This document shows positions 54,617 to 63,389 of a stretch of 64,000 nt of DNA, piece by piece. Under the pieces are notes generated by a model. It searched no databases, was not told the DNA's origin, and worked only from the letters and a program-made list of their open reading frames with translations. Both the position numbers and the translations under genes were made by a program. The stretch comes from Rahnella aceris (GTDB lineage Bacteria; Pseudomonadota; Gammaproteobacteria; Enterobacterales; Enterobacteriaceae), in NCBI RefSeq assembly GCF_011684115.1, contig NZ_JAADJV010000001.1, positions 1,550,001-1,614,000 of the forward strand. The letters are read 5' to 3'. Within the stretch, counting starts at the first letter, position 1. Each line of letters begins with the position of its first letter.

Positions 54617-55492
54617 ATGAGCGTTTCTGTGATTTCCGTGACAACGTCACTCCCTGCCCGCGAGCCAAACCGCGTACTCAGCAAATTTCTGCGCAATAAA
54701 AGCGCAGTGACTGGCGCGGTGCTGGTCATCACCTTCGCCTTGCTGGCGTTGCTCGCCCCGTGGATTTCGCCGTTTGATCCGATCAAAGCCGATTTCATGG
54801 CGGTACGCAAAGCGCCTTCCGCCCTGCACTGGCTGGGCACCGATGAACTGGGCCGCGACATTTTATCGCGCCTGTTCTGGGGGGCACGTACCTCGCTGAT
54901 GGCCGGTTGCGTGTCGGTAATTATCGCCATTGTGATCGGCGTTCCGCTGGGGCTTATCGCCGGTTTCTGGCAGGGCTGGATGGACAGCATTATCTCCCGC
55001 GTGGTCGAAGCGCTGCTGTCGTGTCCGTTTCTGGTGCTGGCGATTGCGCTGGGTGCTTTTCTCGGCCCAAGTCTGGGTAATGCAATGATCGCCATCGGGC
55101 TTTCCGCCATGCCGATTTTCGCCCGCCTGACGCGTGCGCAGGTGATGAGTATCCGCAACGAGGAATACATTGAAGGGGCGCGGGCGATTGGTCTGCCCGA
55201 CCGCTGGATCCTCTGGCGTTATGTGCTGCCGAATGTGCTGTCGCCCATTCTGGTGCAGGCGACGCTGGCGATTGCCTCGGCGATCATCACCGAAGCCAGC
55301 CTGTCGTTTCTCGGCCTCGGCCAGCAACCGCCGGACGCCTCGTGGGGCGCGATGCTTAACACTGCGCGCAGCTTCCTTGAGCAGTCGCCGTGGATGTCAA
55401 TTTTCCCCGGTCTGGCGATTTTCCTCACCGTACAGGGTTTCAATTTGCTGGGTGACGGGCTGCGTGATGCGCTCGACCCGCGTTCTGAATAA
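54617..55492 (+). CDS. peptide-type ABC transporter permease (DppC/GsiD-like)
   Basis: A 291-residue permease with N-terminal basic segment, LGTDELGRDILSRLFWGARTSL and the EAA loop EEYIEGARAIGLPDRWILWRYVLPNVLSPILVQ. It forms the heterodimeric channel with the preceding protein. AGCCTGAG precedes the ATG. Confidence 0.94.
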   Translation: MSVSVISVTTSLPAREPNRVLSKFLRNKSAVTGAVLVITFALLALLAPWISPFDPIKADFMAVRKAPSALHWLGTDELGRDILSRLFWGARTSLMAGCVSVIIAIVIGVPLGLIAGFWQGWMDSIISRVVEALLSCPFLVLAIALGAFLGPSLGNAMIAIGLSAMPIFARLTRAQVMSIRNEEYIEGARAIGLPDRWILWRYVLPNVLSPILVQATLAIASAIITEASLSFLGLGQQPPDASWGAMLNTARSFLEQSPWMSIFPGLAIFLTVQGFNLLGDGLRDALDPRSE

Positions 55493-55521
55493 ACCGTTTG
55501 CAGCTTTTTAAGGAAGAATAC

Positions 55522-57129
55522 ATGTCTGAGAATTACGATTTTAATGTGGCTTATCCGACCCTGCGTCCGACCATGATGGGTGCCAATGCGGTGTGTGCCT
55601 CGCAGCCGCTGGCGGCTCAGGCAGGCATGAAAATGCTGATGCTGGGCGGAAACGCTGCCGATGCCGCTATCGCCACTGCCATCGCACTCACCGTCCTTGA
55701 GCCGAGCGGCAACGGCGCAGGCAGTGACGCATTCGCGATCGTCTGGGACGGCAAAAAAGCCCACGGACTCAACGCTTCAGGCCGTTCACCGGCAGCGTGG
55801 ACGCCGGAGTATTTCGCGGACAAAGGGTTAGATGCCGTACCGACCTACGGCTGGGATGCCGTCACCGTGCCGGGTGCAGTCTCCGGCTGGGTGGCGCTGG
55901 CAAAACGCTTCGGCACCCTGCCGCTGACCACGCTGGCGCAACCGGCGATTGATTATGCCCGCAACGGATTTCCGGTATCGCCGCTGATTGGCCGCCTGTG
56001 GGAAATCGCGGTGAAAAAACTGCATAACCAGCCGGGCTTCATGGAATGTTTTGCACCCGAAGGTCGTGCGCCGAAAATCGGTGAAATCTTCCGTAATCCG
56101 GCACTGGCTGACTCACTTGAACTGATCGCCAGAACCGAAGGCGAAGCATTTTATCGCGGCGAACTGGCGGAAAAAATAGTGGCGCACAGTCAGGCCCACG
56201 GCGGCGCAATGACGCTGGATGACCTGGCGAATCACCAGGCCGACTGGGTGGAAACCCTGCAGCAGTCGTTTGCCGGTGGCTCGGTTCATGAGTTGCCGCC
56301 GAACGGTCAGGGTATCGCCACGCTGATTGCACTGGGCATTCTCGACAAGCTGAATATCGGCAGCCAGCCGGTGGATTCGGTGGAAACCACGCATTTGTGT
56401 ATTGAAGCGATGAAACTGGCACTGGCGGATCTGGACCAGCACGTCACCGACAGCGACCATATGTTCTTCGATCCGCAACTGTTCCTGAACGATGATTATC
56501 TGGCAGAGCGGGCAAAACTCATTGACCGCAGCAAAGCCAGCGACGTGACTTACGGCGCACCGCGTCCGGGCGGCACCGTGTATCTGACGACGGCAGATTC
56601 CAGCGGCATGATGGTCTCTTTCATTCAGTCGAATTACATGGGCTTCGGTTCCGGCGTCGTGGTGCCTGGCACCGGTCTGAGTATGCAAAACCGTGGCTGC
56701 GGATTTACGCTCGACCCGACACACGCCAACTGCGTCGCGCCAAACAAACGCACGCTGCATACCATCATTCCGGCCTTTGCCCAGGACGCCGCAGGTAAAC
56801 CGCTGATGTCGTTCGGCCTGATGGGCGGTCCGATGCAGGCACAGGGACATCTGCAACTGGCGTTGCGCGTGATGCTGTATAAACAAAATCCGCAGGCCGC
56901 CATCGATGCGCCGCGCTGGCGGATCAACGGCGGGCGTCAGGTGGCGATTGAATCCACCTTCAATCACAACACGCTGGCAGCGCTGCGCGCAATGGGCCAC
57001 GAACTGATCGTGGAAGACCCGCTCGGCGGCCACTCGTTTGGTGGCGCGCAGGTGATTGTCACCAATCCGGCAGGCGGTTATCTGGCGGGTACTGAATCCC
57101 GCAAAGACGGTCAGGCACTGGTGATGTAG
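55522..57129 (+). CDS. gamma-glutamyltransferase family Ntn hydrolase (YwrD-like, cytosolic)
   Basis: A 535-residue protein from the ATG at 55522 (AAGGAAG upstream; the frame opens 24 bp earlier). It has no signal peptide, unlike periplasmic Ggt. Family motifs: GANAVCASQPLAAQAGMKMLMLGGNAADAAIATA, LEPSGNGAGSDAF, LPPNGQGIATLIAL, and the autoprocessing site zone GGTVYLTTADSSG with the expected Thr nucleophile, then MQNRGCGFTLDP and a Gly-rich FGLMGGPMQAQGH. It should self-cleave into two subunits and hydrolyse gamma-glutamyl or similar amide bonds. Position after the peptide importer suggests it acts on the imported compound. Confidence 0.9.
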   Translation: MSENYDFNVAYPTLRPTMMGANAVCASQPLAAQAGMKMLMLGGNAADAAIATAIALTVLEPSGNGAGSDAFAIVWDGKKAHGLNASGRSPAAWTPEYFADKGLDAVPTYGWDAVTVPGAVSGWVALAKRFGTLPLTTLAQPAIDYARNGFPVSPLIGRLWEIAVKKLHNQPGFMECFAPEGRAPKIGEIFRNPALADSLELIARTEGEAFYRGELAEKIVAHSQAHGGAMTLDDLANHQADWVETLQQSFAGGSVHELPPNGQGIATLIALGILDKLNIGSQPVDSVETTHLCIEAMKLALADLDQHVTDSDHMFFDPQLFLNDDYLAERAKLIDRSKASDVTYGAPRPGGTVYLTTADSSGMMVSFIQSNYMGFGSGVVVPGTGLSMQNRGCGFTLDPTHANCVAPNKRTLHTIIPAFAQDAAGKPLMSFGLMGGPMQAQGHLQLALRVMLYKQNPQAAIDAPRWRINGGRQVAIESTFNHNTLAALRAMGHELIVEDPLGGHSFGGAQVIVTNPAGGYLAGTESRKDGQALVM

Positions 57130-57167
57130 GTCGGGTTTCACTCTGCACCGCGAGCGGGTTTTGCCCT

Positions 57168-57296
57168 GCTCCTCCCCCTGCGAAGGGGGAGGCCGGGAGG
57201 GGGTTTTAAGGGCTAACACCCTGTTTAAACAAACCTTAACATCAGTTTTTGACCTTAATACCCCACCCCAACCCTCCCCTTCGCAGGGGAGGGAGT
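57168..57296. repeat. ~130-bp GC-rich dyad (MITE-like) element, copy B
   Basis: Same structure as copy A: a CTCCCCCTGCGAAGGGGGAG hairpin, GGGGGTTTTAAGGGCTAACACC, a variable middle, TTAATACCCCACCCCAACCC and CTCCCCTTCGCAGGGGAG. It fills most of the 303-bp gap between the gamma-glutamyltransferase-like and DapA-family genes; the remainder (57297-57432) presumably holds a promoter. Confidence 0.85.
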
Positions 57297-57432
57297 TACC
57301 CCCGCCTTTGTGACTTCCCTTCCAAATCTTCGCTAAATCCATGTAATTCGATCCCATCGCTATAAAAATTTGAAACAGCGTTCTATAAATGGGGTGTTGA
57401 GTACTTTCCACTTTCATATGGAGAACGAATGT

Positions 57433-58347
57433 ATGAGCCGTCCACTGTTTCATGGCGTGATCCCCCCTGTCGCAACGATCCTGAATGAGAATGAGCAGCT
57501 TGACCGTCAGGGGATGGCGCGTCTGATTGATTTTACGATTGAAGGCGGCGTGAACGGCCTGTTTTTCCTCGGCAGTGCAGGGGAATTCGCGCATATGTCT
57601 CAGGCGCTGCGTCATGAAGTGGCTGAGTTTTGCACCAGGCATGTTGCCGGGCGCGTGCCCGTTTTGATCGGCGCAGCGCATCCGGGTACGGCAGAAACGC
57701 TGGCCTTCGCGCAACACGCTAAAAGTATCGGAGCGGACGGCGTGGTGGTGGTGAATCCTTATTACAACCCGATAACTGAAGAAGCGCTGTATCTGCATTA
57801 CCGCACGATTGCTGAAGGCGCGGGTTTGCCGGTGATCATGTACAACTATCCGGGACTGACGGGTCAGCCGTTGCCCGTCAGCCTGATCAAACGTCTGGCG
57901 CTGGAATGCCCGAACATTGTCGGCCTGAAAGATACCGTGGACAGCCTCAATCACATTCGCGAAACGATACAGGCCGTGAAACCTGAGCGCCCTGATTTCG
58001 CCGTGTTCTCCGGTTATGACGAATATCTGTTCGGCACGCTGATCCTCGGCGGCGACGGCGCGATCCCCGCCAGCGCCAACTTCGCCCCGCAACTCACCTG
58101 CGGAATTTATCGCGCCTTTAAAGAGAAAGATTTCGCCACTGCAGTAGAACTGCAACAACGGTTATCCTTCCTGCCTCCGCTGTACACGCTGGATACGCCG
58201 ATCTACAACGTCATCAAATACGCCATTTCACAAGTCATCAGTGAAATGCCGGTGTATTCACTCAAACCGGCGCTGCCGCTGAGCAATGACAAACAAAAGA
58301 TTGTGCGTGATATTTTGAAACAAGCGGGCGTCAGTGTCGTCGGCTAA
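57433..58347 (+). CDS. dihydrodipicolinate synthase (DapA) family aldolase/lyase
   Basis: A 304-residue class I aldolase-type barrel from the ATG at 57433 (GGAG 9 nt upstream; in-frame ATGs at 57370 and 57418 are less likely). Motifs: GVIPPVATILNENEQLDRQGM, GLFFLGSAGEFAHMS (the GTTGE equivalent), YNYPGLTG with the catalytic Tyr, and the Schiff-base Lys in IVGLKDTVDS. The altered GSAGE motif argues for a catabolic member (keto-deoxy-sugar acid, NAL or hydroxy-oxo acid type) and not for housekeeping DapA. It follows the importer and the gamma-glutamyltransferase-like gene but has its own promoter space. Confidence 0.9.
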   Translation: MSRPLFHGVIPPVATILNENEQLDRQGMARLIDFTIEGGVNGLFFLGSAGEFAHMSQALRHEVAEFCTRHVAGRVPVLIGAAHPGTAETLAFAQHAKSIGADGVVVVNPYYNPITEEALYLHYRTIAEGAGLPVIMYNYPGLTGQPLPVSLIKRLALECPNIVGLKDTVDSLNHIRETIQAVKPERPDFAVFSGYDEYLFGTLILGGDGAIPASANFAPQLTCGIYRAFKEKDFATAVELQQRLSFLPPLYTLDTPIYNVIKYAISQVISEMPVYSLKPALPLSNDKQKIVRDILKQAGVSVVG

Positions 58348-58359
58348 CGTTTCCTCTGC

Positions 58360-58382
58360 GCCTCCCCTTCACTGCGGGAGGC
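58360..58382. terminator. hairpin after the DapA-family gene
   Basis: GCCTCCC-n9-GGGAGGC, 13 bp after the stop, followed by an A-tract on the + strand. It may be a relic of the dyad repeat or a weak terminator. Confidence 0.4.
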
Positions 58383-58479
58383 AAAAACCCTCAATCTAAA
58401 TCGAAATCATTACTATTCCGCTTTAATATTCGTTACTCTATTCCCATGATTTACCAAGCCGAATGACTTTCATAACCTG

Positions 58480-59244
58480 ATGATGCAAACACTCCTCGAC
58501 AGTTTCCGCGAAACGCCGGTCAGCTGGGTTGCAGAGACTTTCAAACCGATGACACCACTGGTGACCAATGCGGTGCCGATGTCACTGCTGACCACTGCCG
58601 AAGGTTGCGCCAGCGTGCTCAAACGTTATCTGGATGCCAATGCCGCCGATGCCGCAAAGTGCGACACACGCCGTGCGCGGATCTCGATGTGGTCACAATG
58701 GTATTTCGCCACCCTGCTGCCAAGCTGGGTGATCGTCTCTCTGCGCCATGGCTGGCAGTTACCTATCGCCGCTGAAAATGTCTATCTGTGCATGCAGGAA
58801 GAAGGCTTACCTGCGCAAATTTATCTCGACGGCGAAGGCGAAGCGCTGACATCCGCTGAACCAATGGCGCGTTTCGATGTGATGATCGAACAGCAATTGC
58901 GTCCGGTTTGCGAAGCGCTGGCAGAATTCTCCGGTTTAAAGCCGGGCATTTACTGGAGCAACGCGGCAATCCGCGTCGGCTGGGGCGTCAAACAGGCAGA
59001 GCTGGTCAATGCCGATATCTCGGACGGTATGCGGCTGATGGAATCGCGCGAGCTGCGTTATGGCGGCAAAAACCCGTTATTTCAGCCGCTGCGCGCGGAA
59101 GATCCCTCAGACCCCGACAGTCCGCAATACCGCAAGCAATGCTGTCTGCGCTACGATCTGGCCGATCACGCCATGTGCCCTTCCTGCCCGTTATTGCTAG
59201 CAGAACGTAAATCCGGCAAAAGACGCAAAACCGTCGCCGGATAA
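58480..59244 (+). CDS. fhuF: siderophore-iron reductase, FhuF family
   Basis: A 254-residue protein with the FhuF hallmark at the C-terminus: CC-x10-C-x2-C (CCLRYDLADHAMCPSC), which binds a [2Fe-2S] cluster. The body contains ISMWSQWYFATLLPSWVIVSL, typical of the family. It reduces ferric hydroxamate siderophores in the cytosol to release iron. A sequence AAATCGAAATCATTACTATT around 58398-58417 loosely resembles a Fur box. The gene stands alone. Confidence 0.88.
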   Translation: MMQTLLDSFRETPVSWVAETFKPMTPLVTNAVPMSLLTTAEGCASVLKRYLDANAADAAKCDTRRARISMWSQWYFATLLPSWVIVSLRHGWQLPIAAENVYLCMQEEGLPAQIYLDGEGEALTSAEPMARFDVMIEQQLRPVCEALAEFSGLKPGIYWSNAAIRVGWGVKQAELVNADISDGMRLMESRELRYGGKNPLFQPLRAEDPSDPDSPQYRKQCCLRYDLADHAMCPSCPLLLAERKSGKRRKTVAG

Positions 59245-59349
59245 ATCAAACACTTACAAAACCTGAATAAACTTAGCGTAAAAAATGATTGGATCTTAGC
59301 CGCGGATAATTATAAGAATTGGGTTATATAGACCAACGAGGTATTTATC

Positions 59350-59688
59350 ATGACTATGAAAACACCGAAGAGCTGGCCCTCCGCTCTTAACTCGCTGGCC
59401 TCAGAGGTGATTGATTCTCTGGCGCAACCCGTTAACCGCGTATGGAATACGTTAACTGGCAAGCAAGAACCGCTCAGAGCAAGGATTGTTCATCGTTACG
59501 CTATTCCGTCTTCCCGGACGATCAGCGTCACGGAAGGATTCTTCGGGTTTATTCCGGTGGAATCTTACGAAAACGAACGTTTTATTCTGGAAGTCGCTTA
59601 CGCTGACAAACAGTATCAGGTAGAAGTCCCGCGGGCTTACTACCAGAAAAGTAATATCGGTGACGGTATCGACATCCACACGCTGTAA
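59350..59688 (+). CDS. conserved-looking small protein of unknown function, 112 aa
   Basis: It has a good GAGG 9 nt before the ATG, normal codon use and its own terminator, so it is very probably real. Residues ~10-38 (SALNSLASEVIDSLAQPVNRVWNTL) could form an amphipathic helix. The rest (ARIVHRYAIPSSRTISVTEGFF..., RFILEVAYADKQYQVEVPRAYY) looks beta-rich. There is no signal peptide, Cys or known motif, and I cannot name a family. It lies between fhuF and the MFS carrier gene without coupling to either. Confidence 0.7.
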   Translation: MTMKTPKSWPSALNSLASEVIDSLAQPVNRVWNTLTGKQEPLRARIVHRYAIPSSRTISVTEGFFGFIPVESYENERFILEVAYADKQYQVEVPRAYYQKSNIGDGIDIHTL

Positions 59689-59705
59689 CTGCCCCGCTTT
59701 TAAAC

Positions 59706-59736
59706 AGGCTGCTCCTTTCGAGGCGCAGCCTTTTTT
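59706..59736 (+). terminator. terminator after the 112-aa gene
   Basis: AGGCTGC-n12-GCAGCCT followed by TTTTTT, 18 bp after the stop. Confidence 0.8.
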
Positions 59737-59880
59737 ATGCCAAAAAACCTGCCTGACCCCACACTTCCCGCTTTAATTTTGTTCAATACATGAAAATTAT
59801 TGACATAATAATCACCAGAATTTAGAAAATTATTTACATCCTATTCTTATAACAATGTTCTTTTCCTGAAGAGGTTAATG

Positions 59881-61200
59881 ATGACCCGCACCGGACAGAT
59901 TTCCCCTGCTACCGCCAGCCAGTCACGCCGCGCGCTCGTCGCCGGTTCGGTCGGTAATTTTATCGAATGGTATGAATTCGGCGTTTACGGTTATCTGGCG
60001 ACGCTGATCGCCGGTAACTTTTTCACGCTGGAAGGCCAGACCGGCCTGACCGGGTTACTTCTGACGTATGCGTCGTTCGCGCTGGCGTTTTTCTGTCGTC
60101 CCATTGGTGCGATCATTTTTGGTCGCATCGGTGACCGCATTGGCCGCAAGCCGACACTGATCGCCGTCGTTCTGCTGATGACACTCGCCACAGCGATCAT
60201 TGGTTTACTGCCGACGTATGCGCAGATTGGTGTAGCCGCGCCGCTGTTACTGACACTGATGCGCATGTTCCAGGGCTTGTTTGCGGGCGGTGAATTCGGT
60301 GGCGCGGTCTCCCTGATGACCGAATTCGCACCGAAAGGCAAACGCGGTATTTACGGCGCGTGGCAGTCGTTTACCGTTTCGCTGGGCTTGCTGACCGGCG
60401 TGGCGCTGGTCGCGTTGCTGGTTCAGACCCTTCCCGAAGCACAAATGAAAGACTGGGGATGGCGTATTCCGTTCCTGCTGGCGCTGCCGATGGGGCTGGT
60501 GGCGTTGTATCTGCGCCTGAAACTCGATGAAACACCCAACTTTGTTGCCAGTAAAAAGGCCGAACCGAAAGCGCAAAAAACAGCCGCTGAAAAAGCCTCT
60601 GCTGTCGCCACTGCCAAAGCTATTGCGCTGGGGATTGGCCGCATGATGGGCTGGTCGGCGGGCGGTTATACCTTCCTGGTGGTGATGCCGTCTTATCTGC
60701 AAACCTCCCTGCACGCCACGTTTTTACAGGCACTGGTGGCCACCGTGCTGGCGAACGTCGGTTTCGCGCTGGCTATTCTGCCTTCCGGCTGGCTGAGCGA
60801 TAAAATCGGCCGTAAAAAAGTGATGATGATTGCCGTATTTGCCGTCATCGTGCTGAGTTTTCCGTTGCTGCATTTGCTGCAAAACCCTGAAAGCAGTCTG
60901 CTGGTGAAAGGCATTGCAGTGCTGATTGCCGGGGCAACAATTGGCATGATTGCCGGTCCCGGCCCGGCGATGCTGGCGGAAATGTTCCCGACCCGCGTGC
61001 GTTATACCGGTCTGGGATTATCCTATTCATTGTCGAACGCCGTGTTCTCCGGCTGTGCCGGTTTGATCATAACCGGTCTGATTAAAGAGACCGGCAATCT
61101 GGATATTCCGGCGTATTACGTGGTCGCCACCTGCGTGGTCAGCCTGTTTGCGCTGATGACGTTACGAAAAGACGATCATTTACGTGAACTGGAGGAATAA
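59881..61200 (+). CDS. MFS transporter, metabolite:H+ symporter (MHS/ShiA-ProP-like) family
   Basis: A 439-residue, twelve-helix carrier. The ATG at 59881 is preferred over 59878 because GAGG lies 6 nt before it. MHS-family motifs: GNFIEWYEFGVYGYLA, FFCRPIGAIIFGRIGDRIGRKPTL and RMFQGLFAGGEFGGAVSLMTEFAPKGKRGIYGAWQ. Relatives carry organic acids such as shikimate, citrate, alpha-ketoglutarate or betaine/proline with protons. The substrate is open. The RpiR regulator gene starts 2 bp after its stop and a dehydrogenase gene follows, so an organic-acid or hydroxy-acid substrate is plausible. Confidence 0.92.
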   Translation: MTRTGQISPATASQSRRALVAGSVGNFIEWYEFGVYGYLATLIAGNFFTLEGQTGLTGLLLTYASFALAFFCRPIGAIIFGRIGDRIGRKPTLIAVVLLMTLATAIIGLLPTYAQIGVAAPLLLTLMRMFQGLFAGGEFGGAVSLMTEFAPKGKRGIYGAWQSFTVSLGLLTGVALVALLVQTLPEAQMKDWGWRIPFLLALPMGLVALYLRLKLDETPNFVASKKAEPKAQKTAAEKASAVATAKAIALGIGRMMGWSAGGYTFLVVMPSYLQTSLHATFLQALVATVLANVGFALAILPSGWLSDKIGRKKVMMIAVFAVIVLSFPLLHLLQNPESSLLVKGIAVLIAGATIGMIAGPGPAMLAEMFPTRVRYTGLGLSYSLSNAVFSGCAGLIITGLIKETGNLDIPAYYVVATCVVSLFALMTLRKDDHLRELEE

Positions 61201-61202
61201 GC

Positions 61203-62057
61203 ATGAATGGCAGTGACCTGCAGTCACGTCTGAACGCATTACAGGGCAGTTTTTCTCCAGCGGAAAAACGCATCATCACCATTATCAGGCTCAATCCGCT
61301 GGGTGTGGCGAAAATGGGCGTGACGGAACTGGCAAAATACGCTGAAACCAGCACCGCCACGGTGGTACGCACCAGCAAACGGCTGGGGTTTACCGGCTAT
61401 CCGGCGCTGCGGCTGGCGTTGGCCGCAGAAACCTCCAGTCCGATGCCCATCGAGATGCCCCTGGCGGCGGATATCGGCGACAATGATTCGCCCAAACAGA
61501 TCCTGCAAAAGCTGCTGGAATTCGAGGTCAAAGGCGCGACCGAGACCACGCAACTCCTCAGCGCAGCAACGCTGGAACAGGCGGTCAGCATCCTTTCACA
61601 GGCACGCCGGATTGATATTTACGGCACCGGTGCCTCAGCGCTGGTTGCTCAGGATTTCTGCCAGAAGCTGCGGCGCATCGGCGTTGTCGCCCAGACTTTT
61701 GGCAGCACCGACGAAAGTCTGGTGAGCGCCTGTCAGTTAACGAATGCAGATGCCGCGCTGGCGATTTCCCACTCCGGCCAGACGGCAGATGTCATTGAAG
61801 CGCTTACACAGGCTAAAGGCGCGGGGGCAACAACGCTGGCGATCACCGCCAATGGCCGTGCCGCCCTCGCCCGCAAGGCCGATATCGTGTTACGAACCAG
61901 CAGCCGCGAAATGGGTTTTCGTGCCGCGGCGATGGCCAGCCGGACCAGCCAGTTGTTGATCATCGACTGTCTGTTTATCGGTGTCGCGCAGCGTCTGCCG
62001 GGTGCGCGCGACGCCTTGCGCAAAACCCACGACGTCGTGCGTCAGCGCCGCCGCTGA
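61203..62057 (+). CDS. RpiR-family transcriptional regulator (HTH-SIS)
   Basis: A 284-residue protein. The N-terminal HTH_6 domain (PAEKRIITIIRLNPLGVAKMGVTELAKYAETSTATVVRTSKRLGFTGYPALRLAL) is followed by a SIS phosphosugar-binding domain (~130-260: IDIYGTGASALVAQDFCQKLRRIG, ALAISHSGQTADVIEALTQAKGAG). It probably controls the transporter and dehydrogenase genes that flank it, in answer to a phosphorylated or small-acid effector. Confidence 0.92.
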   Translation: MNGSDLQSRLNALQGSFSPAEKRIITIIRLNPLGVAKMGVTELAKYAETSTATVVRTSKRLGFTGYPALRLALAAETSSPMPIEMPLAADIGDNDSPKQILQKLLEFEVKGATETTQLLSAATLEQAVSILSQARRIDIYGTGASALVAQDFCQKLRRIGVVAQTFGSTDESLVSACQLTNADAALAISHSGQTADVIEALTQAKGAGATTLAITANGRAALARKADIVLRTSSREMGFRAAAMASRTSQLLIIDCLFIGVAQRLPGARDALRKTHDVVRQRRR

Positions 62058-62121
62058 TATTCTTACGCTCTGCTGCGCGCCTTCTATACTTCATAAAACA
62101 CCTGAGTTTATGAGGGCATGC

Positions 62122-63210
62122 ATGTTCACCCATCGTTTGGTATTTCCTGCCAGCGTACTGCGCGGGCGCGGCGCCATTAAGCATCTGGGCGCGATGTGCG
62201 GACGCTTAGGCCAGCGGGCAATGTTAGTGGGCGGTAAACGCGCCATTGCCAGCGTCGAGGCGAAAGTCGCGGATCAGCTCGAGCAGCAGATGGTCAGTTA
62301 TCTTGGCAGTGAAATCTTCAACGGCGTATGTTGTCAGGAGGAAATCAACCGGCTGGCAGACGTGTTCCGCACGCAAGGGGTGGAAGTGATTATCGCCACC
62401 GGTGGCGGAAAAGCGCTGGATACCGCCAAAGCGGCAGGCGTGGCGTGCAATATTCCGGTGGTGACACTGCCGAGCATTGCGGGCACCTGTTCGGCGGTGA
62501 CCTCGCTGGCGTTCCGTTATCATCAGGACGGTGAATTCCGTGACATGATGCCGTTACCCTGTGGCCCCGCTGCGGTGGTGATCGACGCTGATTTACTGGC
62601 CACCGCCCCGCTGCAATGGCTCTCAGCGGGCATCGGCGATACGCTGGCAAAATGGTACGAATATCGTGCCATCAGCGACCTGAATCAGCTTACCGGCCTG
62701 GCAGGTGTCGCCAGAACCAACAGTGAATTGTGTTACACCCTGATCGAACATTTCGCCGCCGACGCCTGTTTTGCGGTGCATGACGGCAAAGCCAACAACG
62801 CCCTCGAACAGGTGCTCGATGCCATTTTCCTCTACGCCGGACTGACCTCAGTCATGAGCAACGGCGCACACACCGGCGCTTCCCATGCGTTATACGAAGG
62901 TTTCACCGCCTGCCCGAAAACCCGCCACATCCCTCATGGTTTACTGGTCGGTTACAGCAACCTGTGCCTGCTGGCACTGGAAAACCGCAGCGACGATGAG
63001 TTGCTGACCGCCATCGCCCTGGCCCGCGACAGTGCCATACCAACACAGTTAGCGCATATCGCGACAGGGCTGACGGAGCAGGATCTGGCCGTGATTATTG
63101 ACCGCAGTCTGAGCACGCCGGATATGGCGAACATGCCGTGGGAAGTGGAATTTGCGGAAATTCGGGCCGCCATGGAGAGAGTGGAGAGGCTTGGGGCGAA
63201 AATTAATTAG
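62122..63210 (+). CDS. iron-containing alcohol dehydrogenase family protein (HcxA/YbdH-like)
   Basis: A 362-residue protein, the length of E. coli YbdH/HcxA. The ATG at 62122 has GAGG 6 nt upstream; the frame is open to 61981 inside the RpiR gene without support. The NAD-binding motif ATGGGKALDTAKA, then VVTLPSIAGTCSAVT, and metal-ligand segments with Asp/His (IGDTLAKWYEYR, NGAHTGASHALYEGF, HIPHGLLVGY) fit the GldA-like branch. HcxA reduces 2-oxo acids to hydroxy acids. Here it could interconvert the substrate carried by the adjacent MHS transporter. Confidence 0.88.
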   Translation: MFTHRLVFPASVLRGRGAIKHLGAMCGRLGQRAMLVGGKRAIASVEAKVADQLEQQMVSYLGSEIFNGVCCQEEINRLADVFRTQGVEVIIATGGGKALDTAKAAGVACNIPVVTLPSIAGTCSAVTSLAFRYHQDGEFRDMMPLPCGPAAVVIDADLLATAPLQWLSAGIGDTLAKWYEYRAISDLNQLTGLAGVARTNSELCYTLIEHFAADACFAVHDGKANNALEQVLDAIFLYAGLTSVMSNGAHTGASHALYEGFTACPKTRHIPHGLLVGYSNLCLLALENRSDDELLTAIALARDSAIPTQLAHIATGLTEQDLAVIIDRSLSTPDMANMPWEVEFAEIRAAMERVERLGAKIN

Positions 63211-63255
63211 ATTTTGGGATGCCCTTAACGATAGGGCTAAAGCGGCCATGACTCA

Positions 63256-63384
63256 GCTCCTCCCCCTGCGAAGGGGGAGGCTGGGAGGGGGTTTTAAGGG
63301 CTGACACCAGAGTAAAGCTAACATCAACTCTTTGATTTTACTTTAATACCCCACCCCAACCCTCCCCTTCGCAGGGGAGGGAGT
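63256..63384. repeat. ~130-bp GC-rich dyad (MITE-like) element, copy C
   Basis: Same arrangement as copies A and B, between the convergent dehydrogenase and LysR genes: a CTCCCCCTGCGAAGGGGGAG hairpin, GGGGGTTTTAAGGGCTGACACC, a variable middle, TTAATACCCCACCCCAACCC and CTCCCCTTCGCAGGGGAG. It ends 5 bp before the LysR stop codon. Confidence 0.85.
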
Positions 63385-63389
63385 AAGGC

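Noticed and set aside
56113..58158. 681-codon minus-strand open frame
   Set aside because: It runs antisense to the gamma-glutamyltransferase-like and DapA-family genes and through repeat copy B. The product is His/Arg/Gln-rich with no family, as expected of a shadow frame in a GC-rich region.
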